A DNA stretch of 64,000 nucleotides, taken from assembly GCF_000422285.1 (NCBI RefSeq), contig NZ_AULM01000003.1, forward strand, positions 186,001 to 250,000. The letters run 5' to 3'. This DNA comes from Desulfatiglans anilini DSM 4660 (GTDB lineage: Bacteria > Desulfobacterota > DSM-4660 > Desulfatiglandales > Desulfatiglandaceae). The position numbers and the translations under genes were made by a program. The notes beneath the pieces were generated by a model that was given only the letters and a program-made list of their open reading frames with translations, was not told where the DNA came from and did no database searches. Position 1 is the stretch's first letter. Every line of letters starts with the position of its first letter. Below are positions 1 through 8,839 of this stretch, piece by piece.

Positions 1-1208
1 TCGATCCGATCGCCGAAGCCGGACTCAAAAAGACCCCTGTCGGAGCGGCGGCTGGCGAAGACAGCCCCTTTGCCGCCAATCTGTTGACCCGTTTCAATGA
101 AGCCCTGTCGGCGGGCGGCCCTTCCCCTGTCGAACTCCTGATGGTTTTCGGGGCCAACCCGGCATTTACCATGCCCGACGGCGGTTCTATGCGCCGGGCG
201 CTCAAGGCCGTTCCTTTCATCGTGAGCTTCTCTCCATTCCGTGACGAGACAGCCTTCATGGCCGACCTCGTTCTGCCTGATCACATGGCCTTCGAAAAGT
301 GGAGCGAGATCATTCAGCCGCGAGGAGTGCAGTACCCTCTCTACGGCCTTGGTAAACCGGTGGTCAAACCCCTGTATCAGACACAGGACGCGGGTGAAAC
401 CATCCTGAAACTTGCCCGTAGACTGGACAAAGCGGCCCCAGAGGCCTTCCCTTGGAAAACCTTCGAAGACATCATGGCCTATCGTGCGGAAGGCCTCTTT
501 GAGGCCGGCGCGGGCCTTGTGCGATACAAACCCGCGCAACCTCCGTGGAGTTGGAAACCCTTTGCCGAGCCTGCGGCCGGTTTTAAATCCTCCAAGGACA
601 TGTGGCAGAAAATCAAGGCATCCGGGTTGTGGTACCAGCCGCTCGATCATCAGCGGGCCGCCATGACAACCTTCAAAACCCCATCCGGCCAGTTCGAATT
701 TTACTCCACCCGGCTGGAAATGAAGCTGAAAGATCTGAACAAGGCCCCATCCTCGGATCTCGTCTGCATGCCGCATTATGCACCGTCCTCGCCGCCGTCG
801 GATTCTTCGCGGTACCCGCTGGCAATGGTGCCTTACGACATGGTGAACCTCGTCAGCTCCTGGCTGCCCAACCCGCCGTTTTTGAACAAGACCCTGCTCC
901 CGGAACAGCTGCTGAAAGACGCATCCTACGCCGAGATCCATCCCGATACAGCCAAGGCGTACGGGTTGAAGCAAGACGACCTGGTTCAGGTGGAATCGGT
1001 GGCCGGAGAAGTCCGGGTGCGCGTGTGTCTTTTCGAAGGCGCCATGCCGGGTGTTGTCTATCTGCCCTTTGGATTGGGGCATACCGCTTACGACGAATTT
1101 TCACGCAACAAGGGCGTCAACCCCAATGACATCATCGCAGCCGGGGCCGATCCCCTGAGCGGTCTGCCGGTCTGGTGGAAGACCCCTGTCCAACTAAACA
1201 AAGTCTAG
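1..1208 (+). CDS. Molybdopterin oxidoreductase large subunit, C-terminal part (Qrc-like), 5' truncated by window edge
   Basis: The reading frame is open from base 3, so the true start lies upstream. The visible ~400 residues are the C-terminal half of a DMSO-reductase-family catalytic-type subunit. They include the segment reading LMVFGANPAF and a late molydop-binding beta-barrel (about 280-370 of the visible part, containing PDTAKAYGL and VVYLPFGLGH). The protein is predicted to act at the membrane in quinone-linked electron transfer with the FeS and NrfD subunits encoded directly downstream. The order Mo-protein / FeS / NrfD matches qrcBCD of sulfate reducers, where QrcB is reported to lack a functional molybdenum site. 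A polysulfide/thiosulfate-reductase-type assignment cannot be excluded because the N-terminal FeS and pterin regions are outside the window. Confidence 0.8.
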   Translation, partial: DPIAEAGLKKTPVGAAAGEDSPFAANLLTRFNEALSAGGPSPVELLMVFGANPAFTMPDGGSMRRALKAVPFIVSFSPFRDETAFMADLVLPDHMAFEKWSEIIQPRGVQYPLYGLGKPVVKPLYQTQDAGETILKLARRLDKAAPEAFPWKTFEDIMAYRAEGLFEAGAGLVRYKPAQPPWSWKPFAEPAAGFKSSKDMWQKIKASGLWYQPLDHQRAAMTTFKTPSGQFEFYSTRLEMKLKDLNKAPSSDLVCMPHYAPSSPPSDSSRYPLAMVPYDMVNLVSSWLPNPPFLNKTLLPEQLLKDASYAEIHPDTAKAYGLKQDDLVQVESVAGEVRVRVCLFEGAMPGVVYLPFGLGHTAYDEFSRNKGVNPNDIIAAGADPLSGLPVWWKTPVQLNKV

Positions 1209-1222
1209 CAGCGAGGTAGATC

Positions 1223-2011
1223 GTGAAAGAGAAACCTGCCAACGGCCACAGCTACGGCATGGTCATCGATCTGGACAAGTGCACGGGATGTGGCACTTGT
1301 ATGGTGGCATGCAGTGCCGAAAACAACGTGTCGGTCCGCCCCGATGAATCGGATCCTCAGCGTCGGCTCACGTGGATGCGCCTTTACAAGGTCACCAACG
1401 GCAAACCCTTCCCCGAGACCGAAGTCAGCTATTTTCCGCGGCCTTGTATGCAGTGCGACCACCATACCCCATGCGTATCCGTCTGCCCTGCCACAGCCAC
1501 AGAAATGGATTACGAAACCGGGATCGTGAGCCAGATCTACACCCGCTGCATCGGCTGCCGGTACTGTATGGCCGCCTGCCCGTACCATGCCCGCGTCTTC
1601 AACTGGTGGGACGGCTATTTTCCGAAGAGCAAAGGGATGACCCGCTACCTGTCACCCGAGGTCTCCCCCCGGATGCGGGGCGTCGTCGAAAAGTGCACCT
1701 TCTGTCATCATCGCCTGATGCGCGCCAGGACAAAGGCTTATGCCGAAGACCGGCGCGAGTTGGAAGAAGGCGAATACATCACCGCCTGCACCGAGGCTTG
1801 CCCCGCACAGGCGATCACGTTCGGGGATCTCAACAATCCCGATCACCAAGTGGCGAACTTGATCAAGAGCCCTTACGCCTTCCGCCTGCTGGAGAAGCTC
1901 GGCACCGAACCCAAAGTGTATTACCTCTCGAGCAAGGATTGGGTGCGGAAGCTCGGAGACAACTTTCTGCCCGGCCAGTTTGAACCCGTTACAAAGGTGA
2001 AAATGGGCTGA
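1223..2011 (+). CDS. Four-cluster ferredoxin-type FeS subunit (QrcC/PsrB/DmsB-like)
   Basis: 262 residues with four cysteine quartets typical of the electron-transfer subunit of molybdopterin oxidoreductases: CTGCGTCMVAC near residue 20, CMQCDHHTPCVSVCP near 75, CIGCRYCMAACPY near 110, and a split fourth set beginning CTFCHH and ending CTEACP. These ligate four [4Fe-4S]-type clusters that pass electrons between the large subunit and the NrfD membrane protein. GTG start at 1223 is preceded by GAGGT. It lies 14 bases after the large-subunit stop, so it is clearly the same operon. No twin-arginine signal is visible; such subunits are normally carried by the large subunit. Confidence 0.9.
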   Translation: MKEKPANGHSYGMVIDLDKCTGCGTCMVACSAENNVSVRPDESDPQRRLTWMRLYKVTNGKPFPETEVSYFPRPCMQCDHHTPCVSVCPATATEMDYETGIVSQIYTRCIGCRYCMAACPYHARVFNWWDGYFPKSKGMTRYLSPEVSPRMRGVVEKCTFCHHRLMRARTKAYAEDRRELEEGEYITACTEACPAQAITFGDLNNPDHQVANLIKSPYAFRLLEKLGTEPKVYYLSSKDWVRKLGDNFLPGQFEPVTKVKMG

Positions 2012-2052
2012 CCCGCCCATTTTGTCGTATACCTCAATAGGAGGATCGATTC

Positions 2053-3291
2053 ATGGATTCCGCATTGATTCCAGAAGGCGTCAAAAGATGTTCGCCCAAG
2101 GCATTCTTCTTTTGGACCCTGCCTTGGCTCGCACTGCTGCTCTGGGGAGGCGTTTCAGCCGCTCTTTGTCTCTTGAAGGGCCTCAACCAGACCAACATGT
2201 CCGACTACTTTGCCTTCGCCCTGTGGATCGTGTTCGACTTGGCGATTATCGCCCTCGGCGCCGGGGCCTTCTTCACCGGGTTTCTGACTTACATCATCGG
2301 ACGAAAGGAACTCAAGGACATCATCAACGCCGCCGTCATCATCGGATTCATCTGCTATTCCGGCGCCGTTGCAATGCTTGGGATCGACATCGGCCAACCG
2401 ATCCGCGGCTGGTTCATCTTCTGGCATGTCAATGTCCATTCCATGCTGGCCGAGGTGTCCTTCTGCATCACCTGTTATCTCGGCGTTCTGCTCATTGAAT
2501 ACATCCCCTTGATCCTTGAAAATCCGCAGATCGAAAAAGTGAAGCCCCTGCGCCTTTTCGGGCAGAACCTGCATGGGATCATGGCCATCTTCGCCGCCAC
2601 GGGCACGTTCCTTTCCTTCTTCCATCAAGGCTCCCTCGGCGGTCTTTACGGGGTGATGTATGCACGCCCCTTCGCCTTTCGTGAAGGATTCTATGTCTGG
2701 CCCTGGACCTTTTTCCTCTTCATTCTTTCCGCAATCGCGGCCGGGCCTTCTTTCACCATCCTTTGCACCAAACTGGCCCAGGCCATCACCCGCAAACGCC
2801 TGGTGCCCGACAAGGCCTTTCAAACCTTGGCAAAGATCTCGGGTTCTCTGCTGGGTGTATACATAATCCTCAAGATCGCCGACACCTTGGGCTGGATTTA
2901 CGGTATCACCCCCGCGGCCGGACTTGCCTTCATGGATTACTTCAAGGAAGGGCCTTACGGGGTCTGGCTGCTGGTTCTCGAAATCGGGGTCTTCGGCATC
3001 ATCCCGGCCATCATTCTCCTCACGCCAAGTGCGCGCAAGAGCGAAGGCTGGCTCATTACAGGCTGCCTGATGAACTGCACCGGCATTGTTTTGAACCGAT
3101 TCACTTTCACCATCGTAACCCTTGCCATACCCGTCATGCCGTTCGACGAATTCATGAGCTATCTGCCCACCTGGCAGGAGTGGGGTATTTCCCTCGCCGT
3201 GATTGGCTACGGTTTCTTGCTTTTCTCTCTTTCTTATCGCTATCTGCCTGTTTTCCCGAAAGAAAGAGAACTTAACCCGGTCGTCGAATAG
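2053..3291 (+). CDS. NrfD/PsrC-type integral membrane quinone-interacting subunit (QrcD-like)
   Basis: 412 residues, almost entirely hydrophobic, with about ten membrane segments. Family hallmarks include FWHVNVHSMLAEVSFC and the following conserved membrane segment. It matches the long (about 400-residue) NrfD subclass found in Qrc, Hmc and Dsr-type complexes rather than the ~310-residue NrfD. Inferred role: membrane anchor and quinone site that receives electrons from, or passes them to, the FeS subunit upstream. ATG at 2053 follows an AGGAGG-like site (ATAGGAGGATCG). Complex identity as Qrc rests on subunit order and inferred lineage, not on a unique motif. Confidence 0.85.
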   Translation: MDSALIPEGVKRCSPKAFFFWTLPWLALLLWGGVSAALCLLKGLNQTNMSDYFAFALWIVFDLAIIALGAGAFFTGFLTYIIGRKELKDIINAAVIIGFICYSGAVAMLGIDIGQPIRGWFIFWHVNVHSMLAEVSFCITCYLGVLLIEYIPLILENPQIEKVKPLRLFGQNLHGIMAIFAATGTFLSFFHQGSLGGLYGVMYARPFAFREGFYVWPWTFFLFILSAIAAGPSFTILCTKLAQAITRKRLVPDKAFQTLAKISGSLLGVYIILKIADTLGWIYGITPAAGLAFMDYFKEGPYGVWLLVLEIGVFGIIPAIILLTPSARKSEGWLITGCLMNCTGIVLNRFTFTIVTLAIPVMPFDEFMSYLPTWQEWGISLAVIGYGFLLFSLSYRYLPVFPKERELNPVVE

Positions 3292-3318
3292 GCGGGCCGT
3301 TCCTGAAGGGAGAAAGAT

Positions 3319-3483
3319 ATGTTTCCGTTTATTTTCGAATGGCAGTGGAATGCGGACCATTACATATTTCTGGGGCTGCTTTACCTTGTGCTGATCATTA
3401 TCGGCACGGGCCTCACGATTGCCGGCATCAAAACCGTCCTTCAGATGATGGGCTTCATGCGGGAGAGGCACTTTCACCACTGA
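3319..3483 (+). CDS. Small single-span membrane protein of the oxidoreductase operon, 54 aa
   Basis: ATG at 3319 with a good ribosome site (AAGGGAGA) 27 bases after the NrfD stop. The product starts MFPFIFEWQWNADHY, has one strongly hydrophobic segment (about residues 16-38) and ends in a basic/histidine tail, RERHFHH. I do not recognise a family. Its position as last gene of the operon, coupled to the membrane subunit, suggests an accessory subunit that stabilises the complex. It is too short for usual gene finders but has correct start context and ends just before a terminator-like hairpin. Confidence 0.7.
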   Translation: MFPFIFEWQWNADHYIFLGLLYLVLIIIGTGLTIAGIKTVLQMMGFMRERHFHH

Positions 3484-3517
3484 GCTTTGATCGCTGTACC
3501 GACTGAACACCCTTTCC

Positions 3518-3556
3518 AGCGAACCGGCGACTCCGTGAATGTGCCGGTTCGCTGTT
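3518..3556 (+). terminator. Terminator-like hairpin after the oxidoreductase operon
   Basis: Arms AGCGAACCGGC (3518-3528) and GCCGGTTCGCT (3543-3553) pair perfectly over 11 bp with a 14-base loop. The following T-run is weak (GTTGTCTT), so termination may be partial or Rho-assisted. Confidence 0.6.
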
Positions 3557-3733
3557 GTCTTCCGGGATTATTATTTCACTTTTCCGGGTCACCTTCAGCT
3601 GAATCTTCAAAACTGGGCGGTATCGATCTTCGCCGAATTGCCACGAGGTTTCCTGCGCCCCAGATAAGCGTTTTATTCGTCACAGGCACCCCTATCCAAG
3701 AAAGCGCTCTATGAAACAAGATGGGAAAGCGGC

Positions 3734-4390
3734 ATGACGCTGAAACCCGCCATCATCTTCGACTGCGACGGCGTGCTCTTCGACTCGCGTGAGGCGAATA
3801 TCGCCTACTACAATCACCTCCTGGCGCATTTCGAACTGCCTCCCCTGTCGCCCGAAGATGTTCCCTATGTGCACATGCACACCACTGAGCGGTCCATTCG
3901 GAGGATCTTTCGAAATTCGCCTTACCTCGAAGCCGCCCTGGCCTACCGGCGGGAAGTCGATTCCAGGCCGTTTATCGAAAAGATGGCGATGGAACGCGAT
4001 CTCAAGGAGATTCTCCAAACACTCCGGTTGAATTTCCGACTGGCCGTCGCTACCAACCGTACAGGGAGCATTCACGATGTGCTGGACGCATTCGATTTGC
4101 GTGAATTCTTCTCCCTCGTTGTTTCATCCCTCGATGTCATAAACCCCAAACCGCATCCCGAGCCCTTGCTGAAGATCCTGCAAGCCTTCGATCTGGAGCC
4201 GGGTATGGCAGCATATGTGGGCGATTCCACAGTGGATTCCGAAACGGCCGCAGCGGCCGGCGTGCCCTTCGTCGCTTACCGAAACCCTTCCATCACAACG
4301 CCCTGGCATGCTGAACGTCTACGGGTCCTCCCCTCGCTTATCCAGGACCTTTTGCCATTTTCCCGGACGAATCCCAAAAACGCTCCATAG
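3734..4390 (+). CDS. HAD-superfamily hydrolase (phosphoglycolate-phosphatase-like)
   Basis: 218 residues with all four HAD motifs: nucleophile motif FDCDGVLFDS at residues 9-18, motif II around ATNRTG, motif III lysine in NPKPHPEP, and motif IV GDSTVDSE. The helical cap between motifs I and II is of the Gph/PGMB type. It is predicted to hydrolyse a small phosphate ester; the substrate cannot be read from the sequence. It stands alone between the oxidoreductase operon and the convergent pilus operon. ATG at 3734 follows GGGAAAG. Confidence 0.85.
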   Translation: MTLKPAIIFDCDGVLFDSREANIAYYNHLLAHFELPPLSPEDVPYVHMHTTERSIRRIFRNSPYLEAALAYRREVDSRPFIEKMAMERDLKEILQTLRLNFRLAVATNRTGSIHDVLDAFDLREFFSLVVSSLDVINPKPHPEPLLKILQAFDLEPGMAAYVGDSTVDSETAAAAGVPFVAYRNPSITTPWHAERLRVLPSLIQDLLPFSRTNPKNAP

Positions 4391-4430
4391 CGGAATGCAT
4401 CCGGAAGCGGCTCATGGTGGAAGACCGCCG

Positions 4431-5975
4431 TCAATCCCAGATGCTCTCGACAATCGTCGGTCGAAGCAAGATCACCAGTTCGCGGGTGATATCCTGCTCT
4501 TTTCTCCACTTGAAGAGCCTGCCGAGGTAAGGAATGTCCCCCAAAAATGGGGTCTTTTTCTCTTTGGTGGATTTAAACCGGTCGATCAGGCCCCCAATGA
4601 GCAGTCCTTCGCCGTCTTTCACCTGAGCGAAGGTCGCCATTTCTTTCAGACGGACCCGCGGCAAACCTACTTCCGCCCCCTCACCCGATGAACCGAATTT
4701 CCTGTATTCGATCGGCTCCTGCAGCTCCGATGTTATCGGCACGATATAGAGGATAACCCCCTCATCGATGATGTTCGCCATCACGGCGAGCCCGACCCCG
4801 GAGAGGACCGATGCCGTCGTCACCGTATACGTGACGGTCATGGTCTCCGAATCGACAGTAGTCTCCACTTTGTCTATGTAGGTAATATTCTCCCCCACGG
4901 TGATGGTGGCCCCTCGACCGTTCAAAAGGCTGATCTTCGGGTTGGAGACGATCTGGGTCTCGCCGTATTGCTTCAACGCAGAAAGCACGAGGTCGAACTT
5001 GTAGGGCTCGAGGCTTATCTTGCTGATAAATTTGACCCCGTCGGCGGGATAAATTGCGCCACCTTCTCCAAATTCGATAGCCCCGGAAAGCGAATGGTTG
5101 AAAAGTCCATCCCAATCGATTCCCACCTCGGAGCCACGGTCGAGAATGACCTCCAGGATTTTGGCCTCGATGACCACCTGCCGGCAGACCTGCCGTTTCA
5201 AATTTTCGAGATAGGTCTTGATCCTCTTGTGCGTAGCCCGGGATGCCGTGACAGCCATGGTTCCCACGGGCCGGTCCGCTACGAAATAACCGCTTCCGCT
5301 CTCCTCAATCATTTTGGAGAGATTCTCCTCCAGCATCTTCCAGAAATCCATCGGTTCGCGCAGAGAATTGCTGACCAGCACCTCTCCTCTCATCTTCCCC
5401 TTGACCTCTCCTCCTCCCAGCAGATTCCCCCCGACAGACGTGTTGAATTCCTCGTTCAGGAACGGGATCGGCAGCCGATATTCCCTGGTTTCTTTATATC
5501 TTACGATAATGGTCCGTTCTTGGAGGGTATAGAAACAATCAACCTGGCATAAGAGATTGTCCAAAGCATCCCAGTAATTCTCCTCAGGCCGTATATCGAC
5601 GTCGACGAGCCGGTCTTGATCGACATCCTCCGCCCAGCATATGGAATACCCCTTGAGGCCCGCCACCTCCTTCAACACCTTGTGGAGAGGAACCTTGCCG
5701 CCACTGGAGAGGATCTGTGCACCAGTCGGCAGATACGAGGGGCCTTCATCGATTTGACAATCGGGAGGCGGCAGCCGATATCCGCCGTAGCCCGCCGACC
5801 GCGCCTGATTCAATCGTTCGCGGTTCTCGTCATCGGCCGGCAAATCGACAAGAGTTCCTTTGCAGCCCTCCTCGACGGGTCCTCTGGCCGCAAACCACGC
5901 TTCGGGTATCGCACAGCCGGGAATAAACGGCAGCAAAAACACGAGCCCGATGCAACAACGGGATAAGGCCCTCAT
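4431..5975 (-). CDS. Secretin lipoprotein (PilQ/MshL-type outer-membrane channel)
   Basis: About 514 residues from the ATG at 5975, which overlaps the upstream stop as ATGA; an upstream in-frame codon gives eight more residues but has no ribosome-site support. The N-terminus is a lipoprotein-like signal (hydrophobic segment ending FIPGC). An STN-like domain follows (about 90-165), then an N1-type domain, then the secretin beta-domain (about 270-510) with the signature stretch around IVSNPKISLLNG and the conserved end FLGDIPYLGRLFKW. It forms the gated outer-membrane pore for type IV pili. The family usually carries AMIN domains in the same chain; here those are in the preceding gene. Confidence 0.88.
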   Translation of the reverse strand: MRALSRCCIGLVFLLPFIPGCAIPEAWFAARGPVEEGCKGTLVDLPADDENRERLNQARSAGYGGYRLPPPDCQIDEGPSYLPTGAQILSSGGKVPLHKVLKEVAGLKGYSICWAEDVDQDRLVDVDIRPEENYWDALDNLLCQVDCFYTLQERTIIVRYKETREYRLPIPFLNEEFNTSVGGNLLGGGEVKGKMRGEVLVSNSLREPMDFWKMLEENLSKMIEESGSGYFVADRPVGTMAVTASRATHKRIKTYLENLKRQVCRQVVIEAKILEVILDRGSEVGIDWDGLFNHSLSGAIEFGEGGAIYPADGVKFISKISLEPYKFDLVLSALKQYGETQIVSNPKISLLNGRGATITVGENITYIDKVETTVDSETMTVTYTVTTASVLSGVGLAVMANIIDEGVILYIVPITSELQEPIEYRKFGSSGEGAEVGLPRVRLKEMATFAQVKDGEGLLIGGLIDRFKSTKEKKTPFLGDIPYLGRLFKWRKEQDITRELVILLRPTIVESIWD

Positions 5976-7384
5976 TTCAATCCCCTCTGGTGGCGGCACA
6001 AGGTCTCCAATTTACCCCGTACGAAGTCGGACTCGCGCTTGTCCGCCGGACCTTCGCCCTGGCTGATCTCCCTGTACTTTTGGCATGCTTCCGACACGTT
6101 TCCCAACGCCTCACACGACCGCGCAATGGCGAGGCTGCTTTCTGTCGAAGGACCGAAGAGATCTTCGTATTTCTGAAACCAGGCGAGCGCAGCGGTCAGT
6201 TTTCCTGCTTCCTCCAGAAACACGCCGTAATCGTAAAAGGCTTCCGGAACAAGAAGATGACCGTTCCCGGTTGCAATATCGAAAAACAATCGGGCCTCTT
6301 CGCTATTCCCAAGCTTCGCCGAAGCAACTGCCGCATAAAGGGCCATCCTGGCGTCTTCCGGATCCAGCTTCAGGGCTTCTGCCGCAAAATAACGCCCCTT
6401 CGCCGCGTTTCCGAGGGTAGAATAAAGATAGGCCATTCTCTTCAAAACATGGATGTTTTCCTTGAGGATGGTTGAATTCTCTTTCATCAGGAGGAACGCC
6501 CGCTGATAAGAGAGCAGCGCTTGATCGATTCTCTCGTTCCGCTCCGCATCGCGGGCCTCCACAACCAGGCTGACCACATCCCGGCGGCGATCCCTTTCCT
6601 TCTTCAAGCGATGGAATGCGTCTAACGATCCGTCCGCCACCCCGCGCACAACAAGGATTCCCTCACCGTCCTCTTTCTCTTCGGGTTTAGGGCGGATGAT
6701 AAAAATGCTTTCCATCTCCTCCTTTATGAGATCATTGGCCTCGAGGATGATCTCCATCGCCATATCCCAAGGAACCTCTTTCAAAGACAACGATAGTTCG
6801 CCTTTCACCCCTTCATCGACAATGATGTTTTTTCCACTGATCTCCGAAAAGAGTCTGAAAACGTTATGCAGATCCGTTTTGAAGAAATCGAGGGTCACTT
6901 TTTCTTTATTGCAGGAGTCCGCCCGGCCGGGGGCTAGATCCCGTTCAGGAGGCTGTCTAAGAGACGGTGTCCGCTTTGCCGACGCCGTTTCAGCCCCCAC
7001 GCCGCCGGATCCGGTGCAGACGACTTTCAACCGGCTTCTCTCCTCCATGATTTCGAACTTGAAAAGCCGGTCCGGGTGCGCAGAAAAGAGCAGCACACGC
7101 AAACCTTTTTCCACATGGGTGGCCTTGATGTTCGATACCGGACATTCGTCCAGAGAAATGGCTTCCGGCAGCGCCCTGCCCGCTCGAGCCGCTTCGAAAT
7201 CGATGACCAGACGCGCCGGCTCGGTGCTTCCGAACACCCGATACGAACGGCAATCCCCTTCGATCCCGATCACCGCCTTTTCGGCTGTTCTCTCCTCCAC
7301 CTGAATCCACGAGATCTCCCCGCCAAACACCGTGGTCTTCCAAAGCATCAAACAGAACAACATCGGCAACCATGCGCTGCGCAT
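5972..7384 (-). CDS. AMIN-STN-TPR pilus protein (detached N-terminal half of PilQ plus TPRs)
   Basis: 470 residues from ATG 7384, chosen because AAGGGGAG lies upstream; a longer frame to 7435 lacks this. Order: signal peptide (residues 1-22), AMIN domain (about 24-115, peptidoglycan-binding type), STN domain (about 155-225, segment VTLDFFKTDLHNVF), linker, then tetratricopeptide-like helices (about 270-460). AMIN+STN is the normal N-terminal layout of PilQ. The secretin barrel that should follow is encoded by the next gene, joined by an ATGA overlap. TPR repeats resemble the job of pilotins such as PilF/Tgl, so this protein may both anchor and assist secretin assembly (inference). Confidence 0.8.
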   Translation of the reverse strand: MRSAWLPMLFCLMLWKTTVFGGEISWIQVEERTAEKAVIGIEGDCRSYRVFGSTEPARLVIDFEAARAGRALPEAISLDECPVSNIKATHVEKGLRVLLFSAHPDRLFKFEIMEERSRLKVVCTGSGGVGAETASAKRTPSLRQPPERDLAPGRADSCNKEKVTLDFFKTDLHNVFRLFSEISGKNIIVDEGVKGELSLSLKEVPWDMAMEIILEANDLIKEEMESIFIIRPKPEEKEDGEGILVVRGVADGSLDAFHRLKKERDRRRDVVSLVVEARDAERNERIDQALLSYQRAFLLMKENSTILKENIHVLKRMAYLYSTLGNAAKGRYFAAEALKLDPEDARMALYAAVASAKLGNSEEARLFFDIATGNGHLLVPEAFYDYGVFLEEAGKLTAALAWFQKYEDLFGPSTESSLAIARSCEALGNVSEACQKYREISQGEGPADKRESDFVRGKLETLCRHQRGLK

Positions 7385-7480
7385 TAAATTCTCCCCTTCT
7401 TGCAGCCCCTCGAGGCCTTCCGGACCTTCCCTCACGCAAGGTTCATGTTGAGAGGAATGATCCCCCGCAGTGTCTCCCGC

Positions 7481-8098
7481 CTACCGGAGGGACACTGTCC
7501 ATCTCCCGGCGTCAGCGGATGGCAGACTCCATTCGATCGCCGTATTTTCAGCGCCATCCTCACGGATGGCATTTTCTTCCTCGACAACGACCTTTCGAAT
7601 CGATGTAACGCCCAGGGGGGTCTCACGGTCCTCGCTCACAATCTCTTTGACAAAACCGCCCCGAATGCCGGTGCCTTCGCGAACGATAAATCCGCGTCCG
7701 CCCGGGGATTGAACGAGGGCGATGATCCGTTCCCCCTTCTTGATGATCGCGCTCAACGTCAGCTCATAAACGGCCATAGACTGCAATTCACTTCCCCGGC
7801 CACCCTCCCCCCTAGAGACGCCCTCCCCTTCCAATGATCCGTCAGCCACCGGATCCCCCTTGTCTTGCTGTGTAGCGAGAAACGGCGAAAAAGGATCCAG
7901 GGTTGGCCCGAGATCGCCTGCTTCCATGGAAGCACTCCGAACCATAACGGACTGACTGCAGGGGGCGTCCCTTTCCAAGGCGGAGTCCTCGTCTGCAGCC
8001 GAAGCCAAGCTCTCTCCTAATGGGTACGCGGCGGCAAGCGCAACCAAAAGCAGGCGAACCATCCTGACGCCTCTGCACCTCCAATCTTTTCTATTCAC
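7481..8098 (-). CDS. pilP: Type IV pilus assembly protein PilP
   Basis: 205 residues with an N-terminal membrane/signal segment (about 13-35) and a C-terminal PilP domain (about 110-200). That domain contains the conserved core YELTLSAIIKKG, then AYVQSPGGRG-like sequence here read as IALVQSPGGRGFIVREG. PilP links the PilN-PilO inner-membrane pair to PilQ. GTG start at 8098 overlaps pilO by 8 bases and has GGGGGAGG just upstream; an internal ATG at 8062 (MVRLLLV) would give a shorter signal and remains possible. Gene order supports the call. Confidence 0.85.
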   Translation of the reverse strand: MNRKDWRCRGVRMVRLLLVALAAAYPLGESLASAADEDSALERDAPCSQSVMVRSASMEAGDLGPTLDPFSPFLATQQDKGDPVADGSLEGEGVSRGEGGRGSELQSMAVYELTLSAIIKKGERIIALVQSPGGRGFIVREGTGIRGGFVKEIVSEDRETPLGVTSIRKVVVEEENAIREDGAENTAIEWSLPSADAGRWTVSLR

Positions 8099-8669
8099 CG
8101 ACCTCCCCCTTGAACCGATAGGTCACCAGCGTGCATCGGGTAATCAACATGGATGAAAGCGGTTTTTCCGGTCTCATGGATACATTCAGGACATGGACTA
8201 TCCGCTCCATCGAACTGATCGTGGTGAGAAAAGCAACCACATTGCGATACCGCCCTCTGACCTCGATCGAGACAGGAATCTCGACGAAGAAATCCTTCTC
8301 GACTTCTTTCTGCGGACTGAACAACAAAAATTCCAAACACGACTCTTCACCCTTCGCCGTGATGTTCCTTAGAAGCGTGGGGATCTCCCTCGAATCGGGC
8401 AGAATGCTCAACGCCTGCTCCAGTTGCGCCTCCGCGGCCTTCCGCTCTTCCTGCAATCGCGCCAGGTTGCGGACGCGAATGCGAGACTGGGTGCTCCGCT
8501 CGGACAGCCCCGCGAGTTCCATCTCCAAATCCGCTATGCCCCGGATCGATGGCCGGTAGACAAAGCAAAGGAACAAAGCTCCCAGGAACATGACCGTACC
8601 GGCAAGCACGGCGTACCTCCGTCCCTGTCCCATCCCTCCTATCCACTCGAACATCCGTGGACCCCTCAT
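8091..8669 (-). CDS. pilO: Type IV pilus assembly protein PilO
   Basis: About 192 residues from ATG 8669 (MRGPRMFEW). One membrane span near residues 18-38 is followed by a coiled coil (about 40-85) and a ferredoxin-like PilO domain (about 90-190, with FFVEIPVSIEVRGRY). It dimerises with PilN in the periplasm as part of the alignment complex. The start is uncertain: a reading frame extends to 8738, and MFEW at 8654 is also possible. The ATGA overlap with a short upstream frame favours 8669. Confidence 0.82.
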   Translation of the reverse strand: MRGPRMFEWIGGMGQGRRYAVLAGTVMFLGALFLCFVYRPSIRGIADLEMELAGLSERSTQSRIRVRNLARLQEERKAAEAQLEQALSILPDSREIPTLLRNITAKGEESCLEFLLFSPQKEVEKDFFVEIPVSIEVRGRYRNVVAFLTTISSMERIVHVLNVSMRPEKPLSSMLITRCTLVTYRFKGEVGE

Positions 8670-8839
8670 CGCGCCGTCTGATGCCCACCCGCAATAACGA
8701 CCCTCAATGCGCCGGATTGCAGCCTGTTCGCTAGCCATGCCTGCCTTTCAGCGGGGAAATGGTCCGCAGGCCTGCTCAACAGAAGATCCGATATGTTTCG
8801 ATCCATTCCCCTTATCCATCCAAAAAGATCGTCCAGCAC
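8666..8839 (-). CDS. Possible small ORF between pilN and pilO, 57 aa
   Basis: GTG at 8839 with GGAGAAGG five bases upstream, ending in TGA at 8668-8666 that overlaps the pilO ATG. The product begins VLDDLFGWIRGMDRN and has no family I recognise and no membrane segment. Support is limited to start context and translational coupling. It may instead be a relic in the unusually long pilN-pilO gap. Confidence 0.3.
   Translation of the reverse strand: MLDDLFGWIRGMDRNISDLLLSRPADHFPAERQAWLANRLQSGALRVVIAGGHQTAR

Noticed and set aside
2155-3510. 451-codon minus-strand frame opposite the NrfD gene
   Set aside because: Shadow of a GC-rich membrane-protein gene; highly charged composition with no family, and the plus strand is clearly coding.
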